64,000 nucleotides of DNA, taken from positions 1,118,001 to 1,182,000 of the forward strand of contig JAQFVV010000158.1 in assembly GCA_028023455.1 (NCBI GenBank). The letters run 5' to 3'. Each line of letters begins with the position of its first letter. Within the stretch, counting starts at the first letter, position 1. This document shows, piece after piece, positions 24,257-37,249 of the stretch. A program made the translations under genes and the position numbers. This DNA comes from Epiperipatus broadwayi (Eukaryota; Onychophora; Udeonychophora; Euonychophora; Peripatidae). The notes beneath the pieces were generated by a model. It did no database searches. It had not been told where the DNA came from and was given only the letters and a program-made list of their open reading frames with translations.

Positions 24257-24730
24257 ATTGATCTTTATTATAGTTTTTGTATGCCTTCCGGCTTTATGGT
24301 GTAAACGTATAATTATATTCGTGTGTTGTAATTATATTTAATGTATAATTAATACTTCTTTTTGCACATGTATTGTAATTAAATTTGCACTTATTAATTC
24401 TATCAGTATTAGTCTTATCGGGTTATAAATATTGTGTACCTATATAGGCAGGGTAAGGTTAGCTCCCTGCATAGATTGTCCATCAGCGGCTATTATAACT
24501 GGCAGACATACCATTTGTCGCAGTCAAGAATATGAACCTAGTTAAAGCTAGAGTGGTATGCATTAAAATTGCTGTTATTTGCCATTTACTCAAAGCAAAA
24601 AGTACAGTGGTCTGGCTGTAATGGATAAATCGAATATGGTCAGTCACTAGAGAATTCGACATAAATGAGACGAGCAGTTGGCCATTGTATGTTGAACATA
24701 TAGAATAATATCTCTTCATTAATAGTCGAA

Positions 24731-25390
24731 GACAATAAGTACAAAATAGCTACCATATTATGTTTCGCAGGTAAAGCAGTCATAGAAATCACAAATTGGT
24801 TAGTAGCGCCTTTAACTCCTGAACAGTGCTTGTACAATGACTTCAAAGAGGAATTGGGTAATTATTTTAACATCACTCCTTTGCGTCACATTGCTAGACT
24901 GCAGTTCCGCTACCGTTTACAAACTAGAAATGACATGATCAAGGATTTTGATTGTGCACTGCAAGTGTTAGCTAAAAACTGCGTGTATGATTCTTACCTA
25001 TATGAGGCTCTCTTTGAACAGTTCCTGTCAGGCATAAACAGTGACATCTTACATTAACATCTACTGTCAGTAACGAATCTTGATTATACAGAGGCAATCA
25101 AATGTAGCAAAGCCTACGAGCTCATTTTGGAACAGTCCAAAAAATAGGCAAATTCAATAATGAGGAAAATAAGGAGACTGAAGTTTACAAAACTTTCAAA
25201 ACAGTGGAACAAAAAACCACAGAAATAATGAAAGTAACAATAATAGCAAGGAAGATAGCAATAATCGGAGAAATTCTGTTATCTGTTTTTGTTGTGGAAG
25301 AAAAGGACATAAAGCCAGTAATTGCTATTTTAGACATGAACAATGTAAATTATGTAATAAGAAGGAGCATAGACAAAAACTTGTGTTGAA
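24731..25390 (+). pseudogene. gag of gypsy element A (capsid-like and zinc knuckle), broken
   Basis: A continuous frame 24731-25057 encodes a gag core including RHIARLQFRYRLQTRND, which has a close counterpart in element B (RHIARLSLRNRRQWKNE). After stops near 25057, a second frame (about 25270-25390) carries a CCHC knuckle, CFCCGRKGHKASNC, followed by a partial second knuckle, CKLCNKKEH. Gag would package element RNA into particles; this copy is interrupted and cannot. Confidence 0.75.
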
Positions 25391-25514
25391 AAAAAATGAA
25401 ATCCTACACACAAGAAACAGTCCTAACCGTAAATAGCTGGGAAAAGAAAAACAGTTTATAATGATCAATAATACAGCGACCAATCATAATGACAAAAAAT
25501 AATTATAAAAGTTA

Positions 25515-27170
25515 AAATATATGATCGCCCTATAGACATGGAAGTGGATAGTGGAAGCAATATAACCTTGATTTCACTACAGGATTGGTGGACTGTTACA
25601 GCAATTTGTAAGCAAAAGCCTGCAATAGTAAAAACTAACATAAAAGCGTTAGACTAAATGGCAACGCTATAAAAATAAAGGGCATGGTTAATGCTCCAGT
25701 AAATAGTCGAGGGTAAAATTGTCAATTTACTGTACCCGCCCCGATAAACCCATTAATCGGCCATGAGTGGTTTAACAAATTAGGGATTAGATTGACTTCG
25801 TACAAAAGGTTGAGTTAGAAAAAGAAATGGAAAATAAATTTCCAAATTTATTTAATGGGGATCCGGGAATTATTAAAACGGTGCTGGTACCATTACAAAT
25901 TAGCACATCAGTGCTACTCATAATTTTCAAAACCTAGAAAGTTACTGTTTGCCCAGAAGATAAAAGTAAAAAAAAAAAATCGATGACCTCATCAAGTAAA
26001 TGGTGTTAGAACCCACTGAAAAGTCAGATTGGGCCACCCCAGTAGTCATCATAACTAAACCTAATAGTCAGATATGCTTATGTGGGGATTACAGACTAAC
26101 GGTAAATAAAGCAAAAACCAAGAGCGCATACCTTATACCAAACGCTCATTGCAAAAATATATTTCTTTGCGAAGTTAGACCTTCACGCTGCATTCCATCA
26201 AATAACGGTTACCAAGGAAGCATATAGGATACTGACAATTACTATGCATGTTGGGCTATATAAATGTAAAAGACTACCATTCGGAATAACATCGCCCCTA
26301 GCATATTTCAGTCGAAAACATCCTCAACGGATTGGATGACGCCATACTATATTTAGAAGACATCATTGCAACAATGACCACAGAGAAAAAACTTAGAAGT
26401 AAAGTAGATATGTAAACGGCTAATTGAATTTGACACAAAGCTGAATACTCAAAAATGCATTTGGAAAACTAAGAAAATTAAATTCCCGGGCCACATTATA
26501 TCAAGAAGCGGCACATCCCCTTCCCCCGAAAAGGCTAAATCAATAGCAGAAACACAAAGACCCACAAACGTGAAGCAACTACAAGCTTTTCTGGGCTTGG
26601 TGAATTTTTTTGAAATCTTTTTAAAAGAAAAAACCCATGTAGCTACTCCTTTATACAATTTGCTGAGGAAAAACCAGAAATGGAAATAAAACGAGCATGA
26701 AGAATTATTCGCACTAAAACACTGCTGACTTCAAATAAATTATTAGTACATTATAATGGTGATCTGGAAATTATGTTGACCACCAACGCATCTGAATTTG
26801 GGGTTGGAGCAATACTAAGTCACCCAGCCCAGTCTGAAGAGCGATCCATAGTATATGCTTCACGCCCATTGTCCTAGGCAGAAAAAAACTATAGCCAGTT
26901 GGACAAGAAAGCCCTCGCAATTTTGTACGGAGTGAAAAAATTCCACCAATATCTATATGGGAGGAAATTTACTATTTTAACCGATTACAAACCCCTGCTG
27001 GGAATATTCAGAAATAAGCATGCACCTGATCACTTAAGCCCGAGAATATTACATTGGTTTAACATTCTTGTGGGCTATAATTACAGTCTGGAATACAAAA
27101 AGGAAAAACAAACTGGGCACGCAGACGGTTATCATGCATGCCCGATCTTTGTGAAGCACCAGTATTAGAA
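25515..27170 (+). pseudogene. pol of gypsy element A: protease, RT, RNase H, broken
   Basis: The aspartic protease active site appears as VDSGS at about 25544. RT remnants include TPVVIITKPN and YRLTVNKA (26036-26110), LPFGITSP (about 26277), the catalytic box as YLEDI (about 26350, one Asp replaced by Glu), and LQAFLGLVNFF (about 26580). RNase H is recognised by TNASEFGVGAILSH (about 26775) and KKFHQYLYGRKFTILTDYKP. Several frame changes and in-frame stops separate these blocks, so no functional polyprotein is possible. Confidence 0.8.
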
Positions 27171-27299
27171 AGAGAAATAAATTATATAGATGTACTTCAG
27201 AAGCAAAACTTAAATAGCAAAATGGTAGCTCAATGGAAAAGAAGAAGACGACGGCTATCAGTGGATAATAAATAAGATCAGAGGAGGATGGCTGAACAA

Positions 27300-28231
27300 A
27301 TGTCAAGGCTTTCTCCACTGCGAACAACTATCGGTATGTAAAGGATGCATTCTGAGGGGCAACCAAGTGCTGATACCTGTGGTGGGAAGACAACAAATAC
27401 TAAACTTGCTGCATGAAAGACATCCGGACATTGTGAGGGCAAAAGCCCTAGCCCATAGCATTATATGGTGGCCAAACATCAATGGCAACATAGAAAGATA
27501 TATAAAAAATGTGAAAACTGTCAGCAGTGGGCTAAGGCACCCCTGTCAACTTTTGAAACATGGGCAAAAGCAGACAACCCATGGCAACGAATCCATATAG
27601 ACCACTGCGGTCCATTTGAAGCCCATTTATTTCTAGTTGTAGCCGACTCTTATTCAGGGTGGGTTGAGAGTAAAATAGTGAAAAATACCAGCGTAGAGGT
27701 AACAGTTGGCACTCTGTATAAGATTTTTGTCCATCACGGGTTCCCAGAGACTTTAGTCTCAGATAATGGAACAGGTTTCACTTCGGAAAAGTTCCCAGAA
27801 GCAATGCAAGAATGGAGAACAAAGCATATACTCACCCCCCAATCAAATGGACTGGCTGAAAAAGCAGTGCAAAGCCTTAAGTCGGCAATAAAAAAATGGG
27901 GGAAATGAAAATTTATAAAGCTATATTGTCTCCTCTTCTCCACCAGCATTCTACTCCGATGGCCATATCGGGAAAATCACCAGCGGAAATATATTTAGGC
28001 AGAAAACTGCGAACGAAACTTGCAAAAATAGTGCCAACAAAACAATGTGACAAACAACAGAGTGGTTTGTACAAATTCCAGCCGCAAGAGAGAAGGTGGG
28101 TAAAGGATACACTAAGAAATCAATGGCTACCAGAAGTTATTCGCCATCTGTCAAAACGAGTCATGATAGTTTGCACAGACAATAAAAAAAAACATGTGAA
28201 CCAGTTATGGAGAAACAAAAGTGACGACTGA
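27300..28231 (+). pseudogene. Integrase of gypsy element A, broken
   Basis: An HHCC-type region (27410-27530) precedes an RNase H-like core. The core shows IHIDHCGPF (about 27590), VADSYSGWVE, VSDNGTGF (about 27755) and SNGLAEKAVQS, so the D, D and E positions are recognisable. The region after 27896 contains GKSPAEIYLGRKLRT, as in gypsy integrase C-termini. At least two frameshifts (near 27500 and 27900) interrupt it. Confidence 0.85.
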
Positions 28232-28472
28232 ATTCCAAATCTAGGCACAACAGAAACTGACGAGACGCTAAATAATGATAACAAACCGGAAATTTGCGCC
28301 ACCCAAGAAAATGATCTTCAATTAAATACTTTGTCTACAGAGAAGTCACCATTACAAATGGGAAATAATTCACAGCAATGACTAAAAAGGAAAATAAAGA
28401 CCCCCAAATATTTAAATGATTATATTCTAAGTTCGAGGACTAATAAATAATCTTCGAACTTGGGGGGAGTAT

Positions 28473-29322
28473 TGTTATGTATGGGTATAATTAAAATACA
28501 AGTACACACAAAGTAATAATAAATGTTGTAAATGTGAATTTAATATTTAAATGTATGTATGTGTATAATTTATCGCACATACATATGTAAGTTATATATA
28601 CGTAAGGATAAAAAATACTTCATTACTTAGATTAAATAAATCGAAAAGAGAACTTTAATAGTTGTGTTATTTTAAAACAGCAAGAAAGCAAATCCCTTTA
28701 GATGAGAAGTTTAGTTGACAAAGGAACTTTGCAGATAAACAAGGTGTGTAATTAAAAAGTATTCGGGCTGCAGAGATAATTAATCAAACTAAGACTTAAG
28801 TCTAAATCTTCTACTGCATGTGAACTAGGAGTGATTGATCAGACCAGGACGGACAAGATGTGACTAATCAAATCCAGAGAATCAGGACAATGGAAAATGA
28901 GTGCAGTGTAAAGAATTTGGGATACTAACAACTTGAAGCTCTACCGCTGCAGGTGGACTTTTAAAAGGCGCTGAACGTCGCTTTACTTAGCACAGTATCT
29001 TCAGAGTGGACCGCTGGCATCCGAATGTCCAAGCGTCAGCATAGGGACTGTAAAGCAGTCATACCGATCTTTATTATAGTTTTTGTATGCCTTCAGGCTT
29101 TATGGCATGAACGTATAATTATATTAATATGTTTGTGTAATTATATTTAATGTATAATTAATACTTCTTTTTGCACATGTATTGTAATTAAATTTGCACT
29201 TACTAATTCTACCGGCATTAGTCTTATTGGGTTATACATATTGTGTACCTATATAGGCAGGGTAAGATTAGCTCCCTGCATAGATTGTCCGTCAGTGGGT
29301 ATTATAGCTGGAGGACATATCA
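28473..29322 (+). repeat. 3' LTR of gypsy element A
   Basis: It begins TGTTATGTATGGGTATAATT just after the polypurine tract and ends GACATATCA. It is uninterrupted, and serves as the reference for the 5' LTR and for the fragment at 11.03 kb. Confidence 0.75.
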
Positions 29323-29466
29323 GTGCAAAAAGTGATTATATTCAAAATGCAAACAAACAAACAAACAAAAAAAAAATACAAATTTTTAAAAAAAAATAAA
29401 TTATACAACAATCTGAATAGAGCTGAAATTATGGATAAGAGAGTTTATCCGATATTTCTAACATAC

Positions 29467-29699
29467 CTGAATACAACACCCTCTGAAAAGGGATCTAAGC
29501 TGTCTACTAATTCTAGTTCTGCATCTCCTCCAAGTGTTAACATCTGATACATTTCTTTTAATTTGCTTGTTATAATAGAAAATCCTGCCATAAACTCATC
29601 TAAACGTTGTTTGCGAAGAAAATCCTGTTGTTGGCGTTGACCATCTCTACGTTCTGTGATTTCATCTAATTCAGCAACTCTTTGCAAGTATAAAGTTTC
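29467..29699 (-). CDS. SMC4: SMC4 penultimate exon
   Basis: It encodes the end of the returning coiled coil and the approach to the C-terminal head, starting ETLYLQRVAELD and including LRKQRLDEFMAGF and MLTLGGDAELELVDSLDPF, which are highly conserved in SMC4. The acceptor is TTCCTAG before 29699. The donor is CAG|GTATGT at 29466, leaving two bases (AG) that join the T opening the last exon. The length of 233 bp gives 77 codons plus two bases, so phases agree on both sides. Confidence 0.95.
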
Positions 29700-32600
29700 C
29701 TAGGAAAAAATATATATTAAAAAAATATTAGACAGATAAAGTTATGATAAAATATTTAATACGATTTTTTTCAAACTTTTAATTCAAGTCATGTCTCAAG
29801 ATGGCAGTTAATACAGATTCATGTCCATGAAATTTTTTTTTCAAAACTACAAAATCTTTAATGATAACTGAACAAAAAAATTAGTAAACACTTTTTCAAA
29901 AGTCACATTACATGTTTTTTTTTTGTTTGTTTTTTTTTTAAAAAAACGACCGTTAATGTGAATGATGGAGATTAATGAAGCTTGAAAAAACCTGAACTGC
30001 CATGTTGAAAGCATTATGCTGGCTGTAATCCTATAGGGATTGATTCTTTTTGTCAGTGAACTTGATTATGGAAAATTTGAAAATGTAATAACAGTAGGAG
30101 TAAAAGTATTGATATCTTTTCTTCTAATTTTAATAGTGACAATATTTCATATAATATTGATAGGACATAACAACTGTTCTCAAGCGATTACATATGGTAG
30201 CATATTTTATCCTAATTAAAGTGTGGAGAAATTACTAATGTGAAGTGTTTATTTTTAATAAACTTAAGGAGATATACAACCTATAAATATTTAATAACCA
30301 AACAGAAATTTTGTACAAATGAATGTTTTAAGGAGTACATATATCGAAATGTACTGACTTGTAAAAGATGATTTAAAAGATTTTTAAGATAGTAAATGAA
30401 ATAGAGAAATTAAAGGATTTTTTCCTAAATTAAGATATAAAAGTTTTAAAATTACACATTACTCAAATATTTTGGAGTCAAACAATTTAAGACTTCTAAA
30501 TACTTTGTTCATAAATAGCCTTTTGCAACTATTTATTAAAGCTTTATCAAAATGGTGAAGTTTATCAGAATGAAGGATATATTACCCGGCATTGAATTCT
30601 CATATCTGATGAGATTTCTGAGGCCTAATGAGTCCAGTACACAATGAAAAGTGGAGACGTATTTTATATCTTAAGAATCCAAATGATTTGAAGAAGTAAT
30701 TACTAAATTAATTGCTATCGTGTAAAAAAAAGAATAATCTTGTGTTTAAGATAGATAAATAATGCAAGTAGAATGTTAATTTTAAAACAGAATTTTGATA
30801 CAGACTTTTCAATTTAATAATGAATTTAAGACTAACATATAGAAAACAATACATTATCTAAGCTTTCCATGAAATATGATATACCTATCTGACTCATATG
30901 TTTTTGCAGTATTCCATTAATAATCATTTTTGGGTTGAAGTAAAAAAAAATGACTGTCATTTTGCATAGATCGTACAGACATAAAATGATTTGAAGAACA
31001 ATCTAATTGACGTATGTTAAAAGTTTTTATTAAAACCAAATGAATATCAATAATAACAAAAATGAATAATTAACTACTTTGCAGTTTGAATTATTGACAT
31101 TATATTATTTCAGATAGAAAGTTATCAACTAATATATTAAAATGACGATACGGCTAGTAAGATTAGACACATGCAGCACTTTAAAATTTTCTGTATAACA
31201 CATTTTTTATACACTATAAATTATATTCAATTTATTCATATGAAGTTATTTAGAATAAATATAATTAATATTTATATAGCTCTATCTATACTTAAAAATA
31301 AATATAATTTTTAATTTACAATTTTTATTTGTGATAAAAATTTAAATTGTGTTTTTGTGCAAATATTGAGAACACTTAGTTAAAATAAAAGCTAAATTAA
31401 ATTATATACATTGTAGTATACAAAAAGAGGATATCAGTTTAAAAAAAAAAACTACTTCAAACCTTACTGTATGATATGCAATATCTCATGAGAGTTGTTC
31501 CTTGAAAAAGATTATCCATACATGGACACATTATAATGAGGGTGTTAATAAAATCAATGAAACTAGTTTGTAACTATTTTTTTAAAAAAGCATTATTTTT
31601 GAAAATTGTAATAAAAAAAACATGTTTGTATAATGATATCAACAATCCTTTAAAGATCTTGTTGGATTTTTTTTTTAAAAAACTTTTATAGATATAAATT
31701 GTTTACTGAACAAATTTCCTCCTACATTTAATGCACCAGATCTTAACTGTTATGGAACACAATATTATTTATTTTTAAATGTTCTAGGTAGTTTTTCTCC
31801 CAATCATTTTACCCGAGTGATCTACCATCTATTGATTCATTTTGTTGCATAAAATCCTAGAAGAACTTTTTGCTAAGCAGTCTATTGTTAAATGAATTAC
31901 AGCTAAATTATTGATCATGTGTTTATCTGATGATCGTTTCCTTCATATCAGAATATAACTCACTCATTTGTAGGATTCAAAATTTCCAATAATAGTACCG
32001 TATTTAATTGAAAGTTAAATGTAGTGTAACTCGAGATATTTTCTAGAATATCACAATCCTCGATCTGGATAGTTGATAATTCTTATTTCATTAAGAATAT
32101 ATTATCCATTTGAAATGAGAATCATATAGATCCATTATAATTCCAGAATAGTTTTTTTTTCCCGGAAAGGGGGGGGGGGCAAGATAGGATCTGGCAAACC
32201 AAATTCTTTTGGCAACCTGTTTAAGGCTTGATAATTATAGAGAGATCAGAAAAGATAGATATTTGATTGCCCAATTTTTTTTTTTTAATTATAAAAATAA
32301 TAATAATTAAATGTATGCTTTCAATAATGGGCTTTTCCATGACCATTTTAAAATCTTTATTATGCTTCACCATTTCATTTTTTAATTGCTTTTCCAAATA
32401 TTTCATACATCTGTAATTTATAAAATAATGATTTAAAAACTTTAAAGGAATAATATTTCTATAACCAGAAAGTCCATTTAGTTAAATCCCAAGATAAATA
32501 ATAAAAAGCTTGAGTCAAAATAAATTAATTTGGGCTCTCTTCTCATGTGCTTCAATCACATCAAAAATTGAAAATCCAAAAATTTCAACTTAGTTCAAAA

Positions 32601-33689
32601 TGTAGAATAGATATTTAATTCAGAATTTGAAAAAAAAAAGTTAATAACAACTATGATACTGCACAAATTTAGGTATCCACTGTAAGCTTGAGTAATCAAT
32701 AGACAACAGATGGCAGAATGCTATAATATCCCCATGCTCAGGTTGGTTGGATTACAGTAGAAGTTTCTAAAGAAGTGTGGAGCTATTTTGAGATTCATTT
32801 ACAAAAAATTATCTATCATAAATCATATTTCTTGTCTACAAGTTGTTAGAAAAGATAGTTTACATTTGAGTGATTACTACATTGGAATCAATGTAAACGT
32901 TTTCTGATTTGCTATGATAAATATTAAATCATCTCAATTTTAATTCATACACAGAAAACTAAAGATGTTAGCAATAAGTAGATTTCTGAGCTAATTATTT
33001 TGTTTAATAAATGAGATTTCTGTTTATAAAAAAAATCCAACTTGTTTGTGTAAACTTCAACAAATAGTTAAGATTATAGTATTAAAGGATATGATAAAAA
33101 AACAAAGATATTAATGTATCATTTAGAGAAACCATTCTATCGTTAATGCTCTACAACAATCAATCATACTATATTGAATTTGTTCCAACAATTCAGATTT
33201 ATAAAATTGTAGATCTACAAAGTCTAACCTAAGCATTAGTTAAGCTCTCTAGTATAATATACAGTCTGAAAAGTGGACTAGTATAAAGAATTATTAATCA
33301 TGGTTTTAAAAATAAAGGCTTCAAGTAAAAAATTATTTGACTTAATAAATTATTAAAACACAGTACTTCATTAACTGCAATAAAAGGGTAGAACTAGAGT
33401 TAAATCATAGAAATCACAACTATAATTACCAGCAGATTCCATTTCACACCTCTCAAAATCAAAAGACATTCATTTATACTAAAATATTTCTGCATATTAT
33501 AAACAATTCTTTTTCTCTTGCAATTTTGTTTCACATATAATCGAGAAAATTCATAATGGAGAATTACCATATTTTAAACATATATTATATCCTCTAAAAT
33601 ACTTCTCAACATGTCAAAACAAACAAATAACAATATTTAAAAATTGATTCTTAATCTATAAAAATGCTTAGGTAAATAATAGCAATTAC
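29700..33689 (-). other. SMC4 intron, 4 kb, nothing recognised
   Basis: It has consensus splice ends (GTAATT at 33689 downward; TTCCTAG at 29700). It is AT-rich throughout, with homopolymers including an 11-G run near 32167-32178. No transposon protein or structured repeat was identified. Confidence 0.7.
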
Positions 33690-33869
33690 CTTCTTCTTAT
33701 ATTCAGCAATAGCAGCCATATTTGGTTTTGATCCGAGTAATTTTTCTTCTATAATCACCATCTGATACTGAACATTATCAACAGCCAAAGTTTGCAGTTC
33801 TTCCATTGGTACAATATTTAATGATTCTGCAGGCTGATTATCAATAACATGAAGAAAAAGTTTGCCCAT
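33690..33869 (-). CDS. SMC4: SMC4 internal exon: end of coiled coil
   Basis: This 180-bp, phase 0/0 exon encodes 60 residues from MGKLFLHVIDNQPAE to KPNMAAIAEYKKK. The KPN-x-x-AIAEYKKK segment is a strong SMC4 hallmark and joins exactly to ETLYLQRV in the next exon. The LHVIDNQP part corresponds to the LHPIEDNP-like segment that follows KYWxKE in vertebrate SMC4, so no residues are missing at the upstream junction. The acceptor is TTTTAG before 33869; the donor is AAG|GTAATT. Met 1 is a splice-junction residue, not a start codon. Confidence 0.94.
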
Positions 33870-34104
33870 CTAAAACATAATTATTTAAATAATTTTAATC
33901 TAAATTTAAAAAAAAAAAAAAACATTTTATGGAAAAAAAAAAAGTTTAATAAAACTCTTTAAAATATTTGTAAGACACAGTACTATCATAATCATTTTGG
34001 GGCTGTGGTAAAAACAACCTCTTTTCTATCTTTAAGATATTATCTTTCTGTAACTAATATTCTTCAATTAATAGAATTCAATTCCTTTTATATAGTTTTT
34101 TTTT

Positions 34105-34245
34105 TTTTATGTCCTCTTGCTGATGTTTCAATTGCCAGAAATCATCTTCAAAGCTAAAATTATTAATGTATTATAACAAAAATTTTCAGGAATAAAATAT
34201 ATGAATATATATTTAATTCGATCCTGCTAGTCATCTTCAGGTAAT
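34105..34245 (-). repeat. Two degenerate direct-repeated hammerhead-like cores
   Basis: On minus, CCTGAAGATGACTAGCAGGA then TCGAA, and about 90-100 bp later TTGAAGATGATTTCTGGCAA then TTGAAACATC, form a diverged direct repeat. Each combines a (C/T)TGAAGA with GAA(A) at hammerhead-like spacing. Stem I is at best three pairs and the first copy has lost one A of GAAA. It may be the terminus of an old retroelement; ribozyme identity is unproven. Confidence 0.25.
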
Positions 34246-34599
34246 AGAGGCCTTTTGGTGATGCTACACATGATATAATCATAGTCTTTAAAGACTTCTC
34301 AAATACCTGATTTTAAATCTGTCAACAAGTGTCAGATATTTTGATTAATAAAATTCAAAATCAAAATATGAGGGGTGAGGAGATAATACATAAAAAATTG
34401 GATTTGAATGCAGTGGCTTTTTTGAGCAATATGGCTTATGTAAATTATTTAAAGAGAAATAACCTAGCAACAGTTAATAAATGTAATGACTCACTTAAGC
34501 TACCTTCCAATTGAAAAAATTTCATAAAACGTTAACAAAAAAAAAAAAAAGCCACTAAATTCAAATATTAGTTTATTGTTCTTCATTTCATCTTCCTCT

Positions 34600-34715
34600 T
34601 CTATATCAATATCAAGTTTTAGAAGGAGAAGGAATTGTTCAATTTAATCATTTCAATTTGTCCATTTCAGCTATTTTTGGATAGAAATTCTTTATTGGAA
34701 GGGGGGGGGGTAGGT
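34600..34715. repeat. Interspersed repeat copy ending in a poly-G run
   Basis: CATTTCAGCTATTTTTGGAT then AGAAATTC followed by a G homopolymer (about 34700-34710) is shared with 37250-37338, where another G run ends the match. Confidence 0.55.
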
Positions 34716-35692
34716 TTTATGTTTGACTTATTTTTGATGATATGCCATAATTTCAAAGCAGATAATAATTAACTTCATAAATAGAATCTCTCATGTAATG
34801 TCCTTTTTAATTTATATAATCAATGCTGAAGCAATGGATCCGGAAGTCCGATTCTATGCTTCACAGCCTTCTATAAACTTACCGATATTGTAAACCTGGG
34901 TTAAGTTTATATCCAAGTCTCATCAGAGTTTTGCATTAAATATAAAATTAAAGTGTTTCATTTTGTATATTCAACGGTCATTAAATTAGCTATTTACTTT
35001 AAAATATTCTTTTAAAACATATTCTGATTAAAATTAAATTGTTTATTAAAATTTCTTTTTCAAAATGTATTAACGAAACTTATATGTACGGAAGTGTATA
35101 TATATGATTAAATGCAAAATTCTGTTGAACTAAAATGTCATTTTATTAAAAGAAATAATAAAATATTTTTCTTTTAATTTTGTTAAAAATATGGCGTATG
35201 ATTTTATTTTAAGATAAGCCTGCCAGCATTCCTAAAATAATGACATTTTCAATTAGTATTTTATACAAGGCAAATTAAAGATGGCCCTTTTAATAAATCA
35301 AATTCAAAGTTAAAAGCAAAATTTGATAATAAGAAGTTAGTTTATTTTTAGCAAAAAGTTACTTTGAAACAAAGGAGCATATGGGGCTTATCAAGATCTA
35401 GAATCATATGTAAAACAATAGAAAAGTATCTCCAGAAAGCTATAAAAGGTGGGGAAAACAAAAGACTTGACTATTCAGATTTTGTGCTTTAAGTGATTCA
35501 GATTTTGTTCGTTAATTCATTCAGATTATTGATTATTCTGTTCTGTCATTCATTATGCAGAAACTCTTTTGAAATTCGCCTAGATTTGATTCTAATTTTA
35601 TTTTATTCAGAGATTGACTCTGAACGTATTTCCAAACGTGTTACTGAAATAGCTGCTGCTCATCGGCTCTTTTGAAGAGTTCTACTACTTAC

Positions 35693-35743
35693 CTCTGCTG
35701 CTTCTGTTACAGCGACCAAGTTTAATGATCCTCCGAGGTTGCA
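35693..35743 (-). CDS. Candidate cassette exon of SMC4 (51 nt)
   Basis: On the minus strand a polypyrimidine-type acceptor (TTATTTTCAG) precedes 51 stop-free bases, which end at GAG|GTAAGTAG, a strong donor. The exon is phase 0/0, like both neighbouring junctions, so it could add 17 residues (CNLGGSLNLVAVTEAAE) between the KYWEKE exon and the MGKLFL exon without shifting frame. The constitutive exons already join colinearly with known SMC4, so this would be an optional insertion, or simply a chance splice-site pair. RNA data are needed to tell. Confidence 0.3.
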
Positions 35744-35759
35744 CTGAAAATAAATGCTG

Positions 35760-37240
35760 AAAACCAATGTGTACTAGTTTTGCGATTTCCTGTTCTGATT
35801 TAAACATGTGACCCTTTAAAATTTCTATTAATTTGGTGGATGTGACCATGTATGGCGGCTAAGCTCATCAGCTTTGCCTGCCGTCGGAGTCCTAATCCAT
35901 CAAAATGCTATAAAGTGTCAAGTATCTAGTAAAACCGAACTGTGTGCCAGTGCTTCCATTTCAAATCTCTTTGTCTGGACAAATAACTCCATGTACATAA
36001 TCAAGCCATGAACGTCGAGAGAACTGGACCAACTAAACAAGAACTGGTAACTTTTAATGAGCTTCTCATGAACTTTTACTTTCCTTTTTAATATAAGTAA
36101 CTTTCTTTAAATGTTTCATTAGTTTATTTTATTTCATGATGTATCTCTTTTATCTTAATATTAGATTTATATTTATTTTAACTTGATCATCTATTTTATG
36201 CTTAAATTTTCCCCCTTCGCTATTCCTCACTTTAATGTGATATATATTTTTTTTTGTTTCCTTATACGGTGTAAATTATGTTCTTAATTTGAGATATTTC
36301 CAATTTAAAAATGAATATTTGTAATTTAATACTGGTTAATTTTACTTTTGTTTGCCAATTCAATTTCCTCGATAACGCTTATTTTGCTCGTATTCTTTCC
36401 CGCGGTTAAATATTAGTTATGTAAAGAAATCTTTAAATATTTAAAATTATTTGCAGAGCACAAAGCAACGAATCTGCTTTGTGAAATAGTTATTTCAATT
36501 TTGCTTTATCGAGGGGACACGAGTTGACAAATTTATTTAAATTGGAAAAGTAATACTAGGCCACAGAATTATACGTAATTGCAACAGCCTCATTGTGAAA
36601 ATTATTCATCAGTGATTAATTGAGGAATAGCGGAGATATTTAAAACATTTATAATATTTAAACTGCATTTATTAAAGTATCTAATTTAAAACAAAAGCTT
36701 TAGTCTTCTAATGTTATTTCAACCTTTTATTTGCTTAACCTTTTATGTTAATTGTCCGATGATCCAAGCACGCACAAACACTTAACTTATAGTATATAAG
36801 CCCATTTAACTTATTTTAGTTCTTTAAGTATTCTAGTCAATTGTCTCTACCCTGATGCTAAGCTTGGGCCGGGTTATAAAATAATTTATGCATGTCTCGG
36901 ATATGTTGGTGGTTCATGGTTAGACTCGAAAATAGACGAATAGGGCAGAGGCCATAGTATTCTTGATTTTTATATCTCGCGTATGAGTGGCCTCGAGATA
37001 CTTTCGTCTAGTCCTCGAACTGGGTTAAACCAACATACACATTCGACCGGCACAAAGCTTTGGAATCTGATCGCAGATGCGTATTTGCAAATGTTGAAAG
37101 CTAAATATTGATGAAATTCTGTTTTGGTAACTCCTGCCATTTTAATGAAGCCCCATCTGCCATTGTTCATTTTTTAGACATTTACATTATAGTTTTTCTG
37201 CTTTTGTGGTAATTCGAATTTCATAGCCTTTTCTTTTTTT
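35760..37240. other. Intronic sequence, nothing recognised
   Basis: No gene, repeat or RNA supported. A 66-codon minus frame at 36970-37170 has no family resemblance. Confidence 0.4.
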
Positions 37241-37249
37241 TTTAATTTG

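Larger units (their letters stand above)
23549..24513 (+). repeat. 5' LTR of gypsy element A, 5'-truncated and interrupted
   Basis: It aligns with the 3' LTR from TGTATAATTTATC onward but lacks the first ~85 bp. A 202-bp foldback (24055-24256) splits it. It ends at GACATACCA, matching GACATATCA at the 3' LTR end. Confidence 0.75.
23549..29322 (+). mobile_element. Decayed Ty3/gypsy LTR retrotransposon A
   Basis: Two direct LTR copies (23549-24513 and 28473-29322) enclose gag, protease, RT, RNase H and integrase remnants in gypsy order. A polypurine tract (TGGGGGGAG) precedes the 3' LTR. Many stops and frameshifts in both coding regions mean the copy is dead. It lies in SMC4 antisense orientation inside the 20-kb intron. 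The family is related to element B at 37.6-45.55 kb by gag and integrase resemblance. No envelope gene is seen. Confidence 0.85.
9216..29466 (-). other. SMC4 intron, about 20 kb, densely filled with mobile elements
   Basis: This intron separates the last two coding exons, with donor GTATGT at 29466 downward and acceptor TTTTTAG ending at 9216. Stretches without any recognised feature include 9216-9590, 10570-11030, 11150-12270, 13225-13890, 15010-17400 and 23200-23548. They are AT-rich, with homopolymer runs and no host-like frame. Confidence 0.85.

Noticed and set aside
33651-33869. Start codon at 33869 or at 63381 as a real translation start
   Set aside because: Both ATGs follow directly on splice acceptors in phase with upstream SMC4 exons and align to internal residues.
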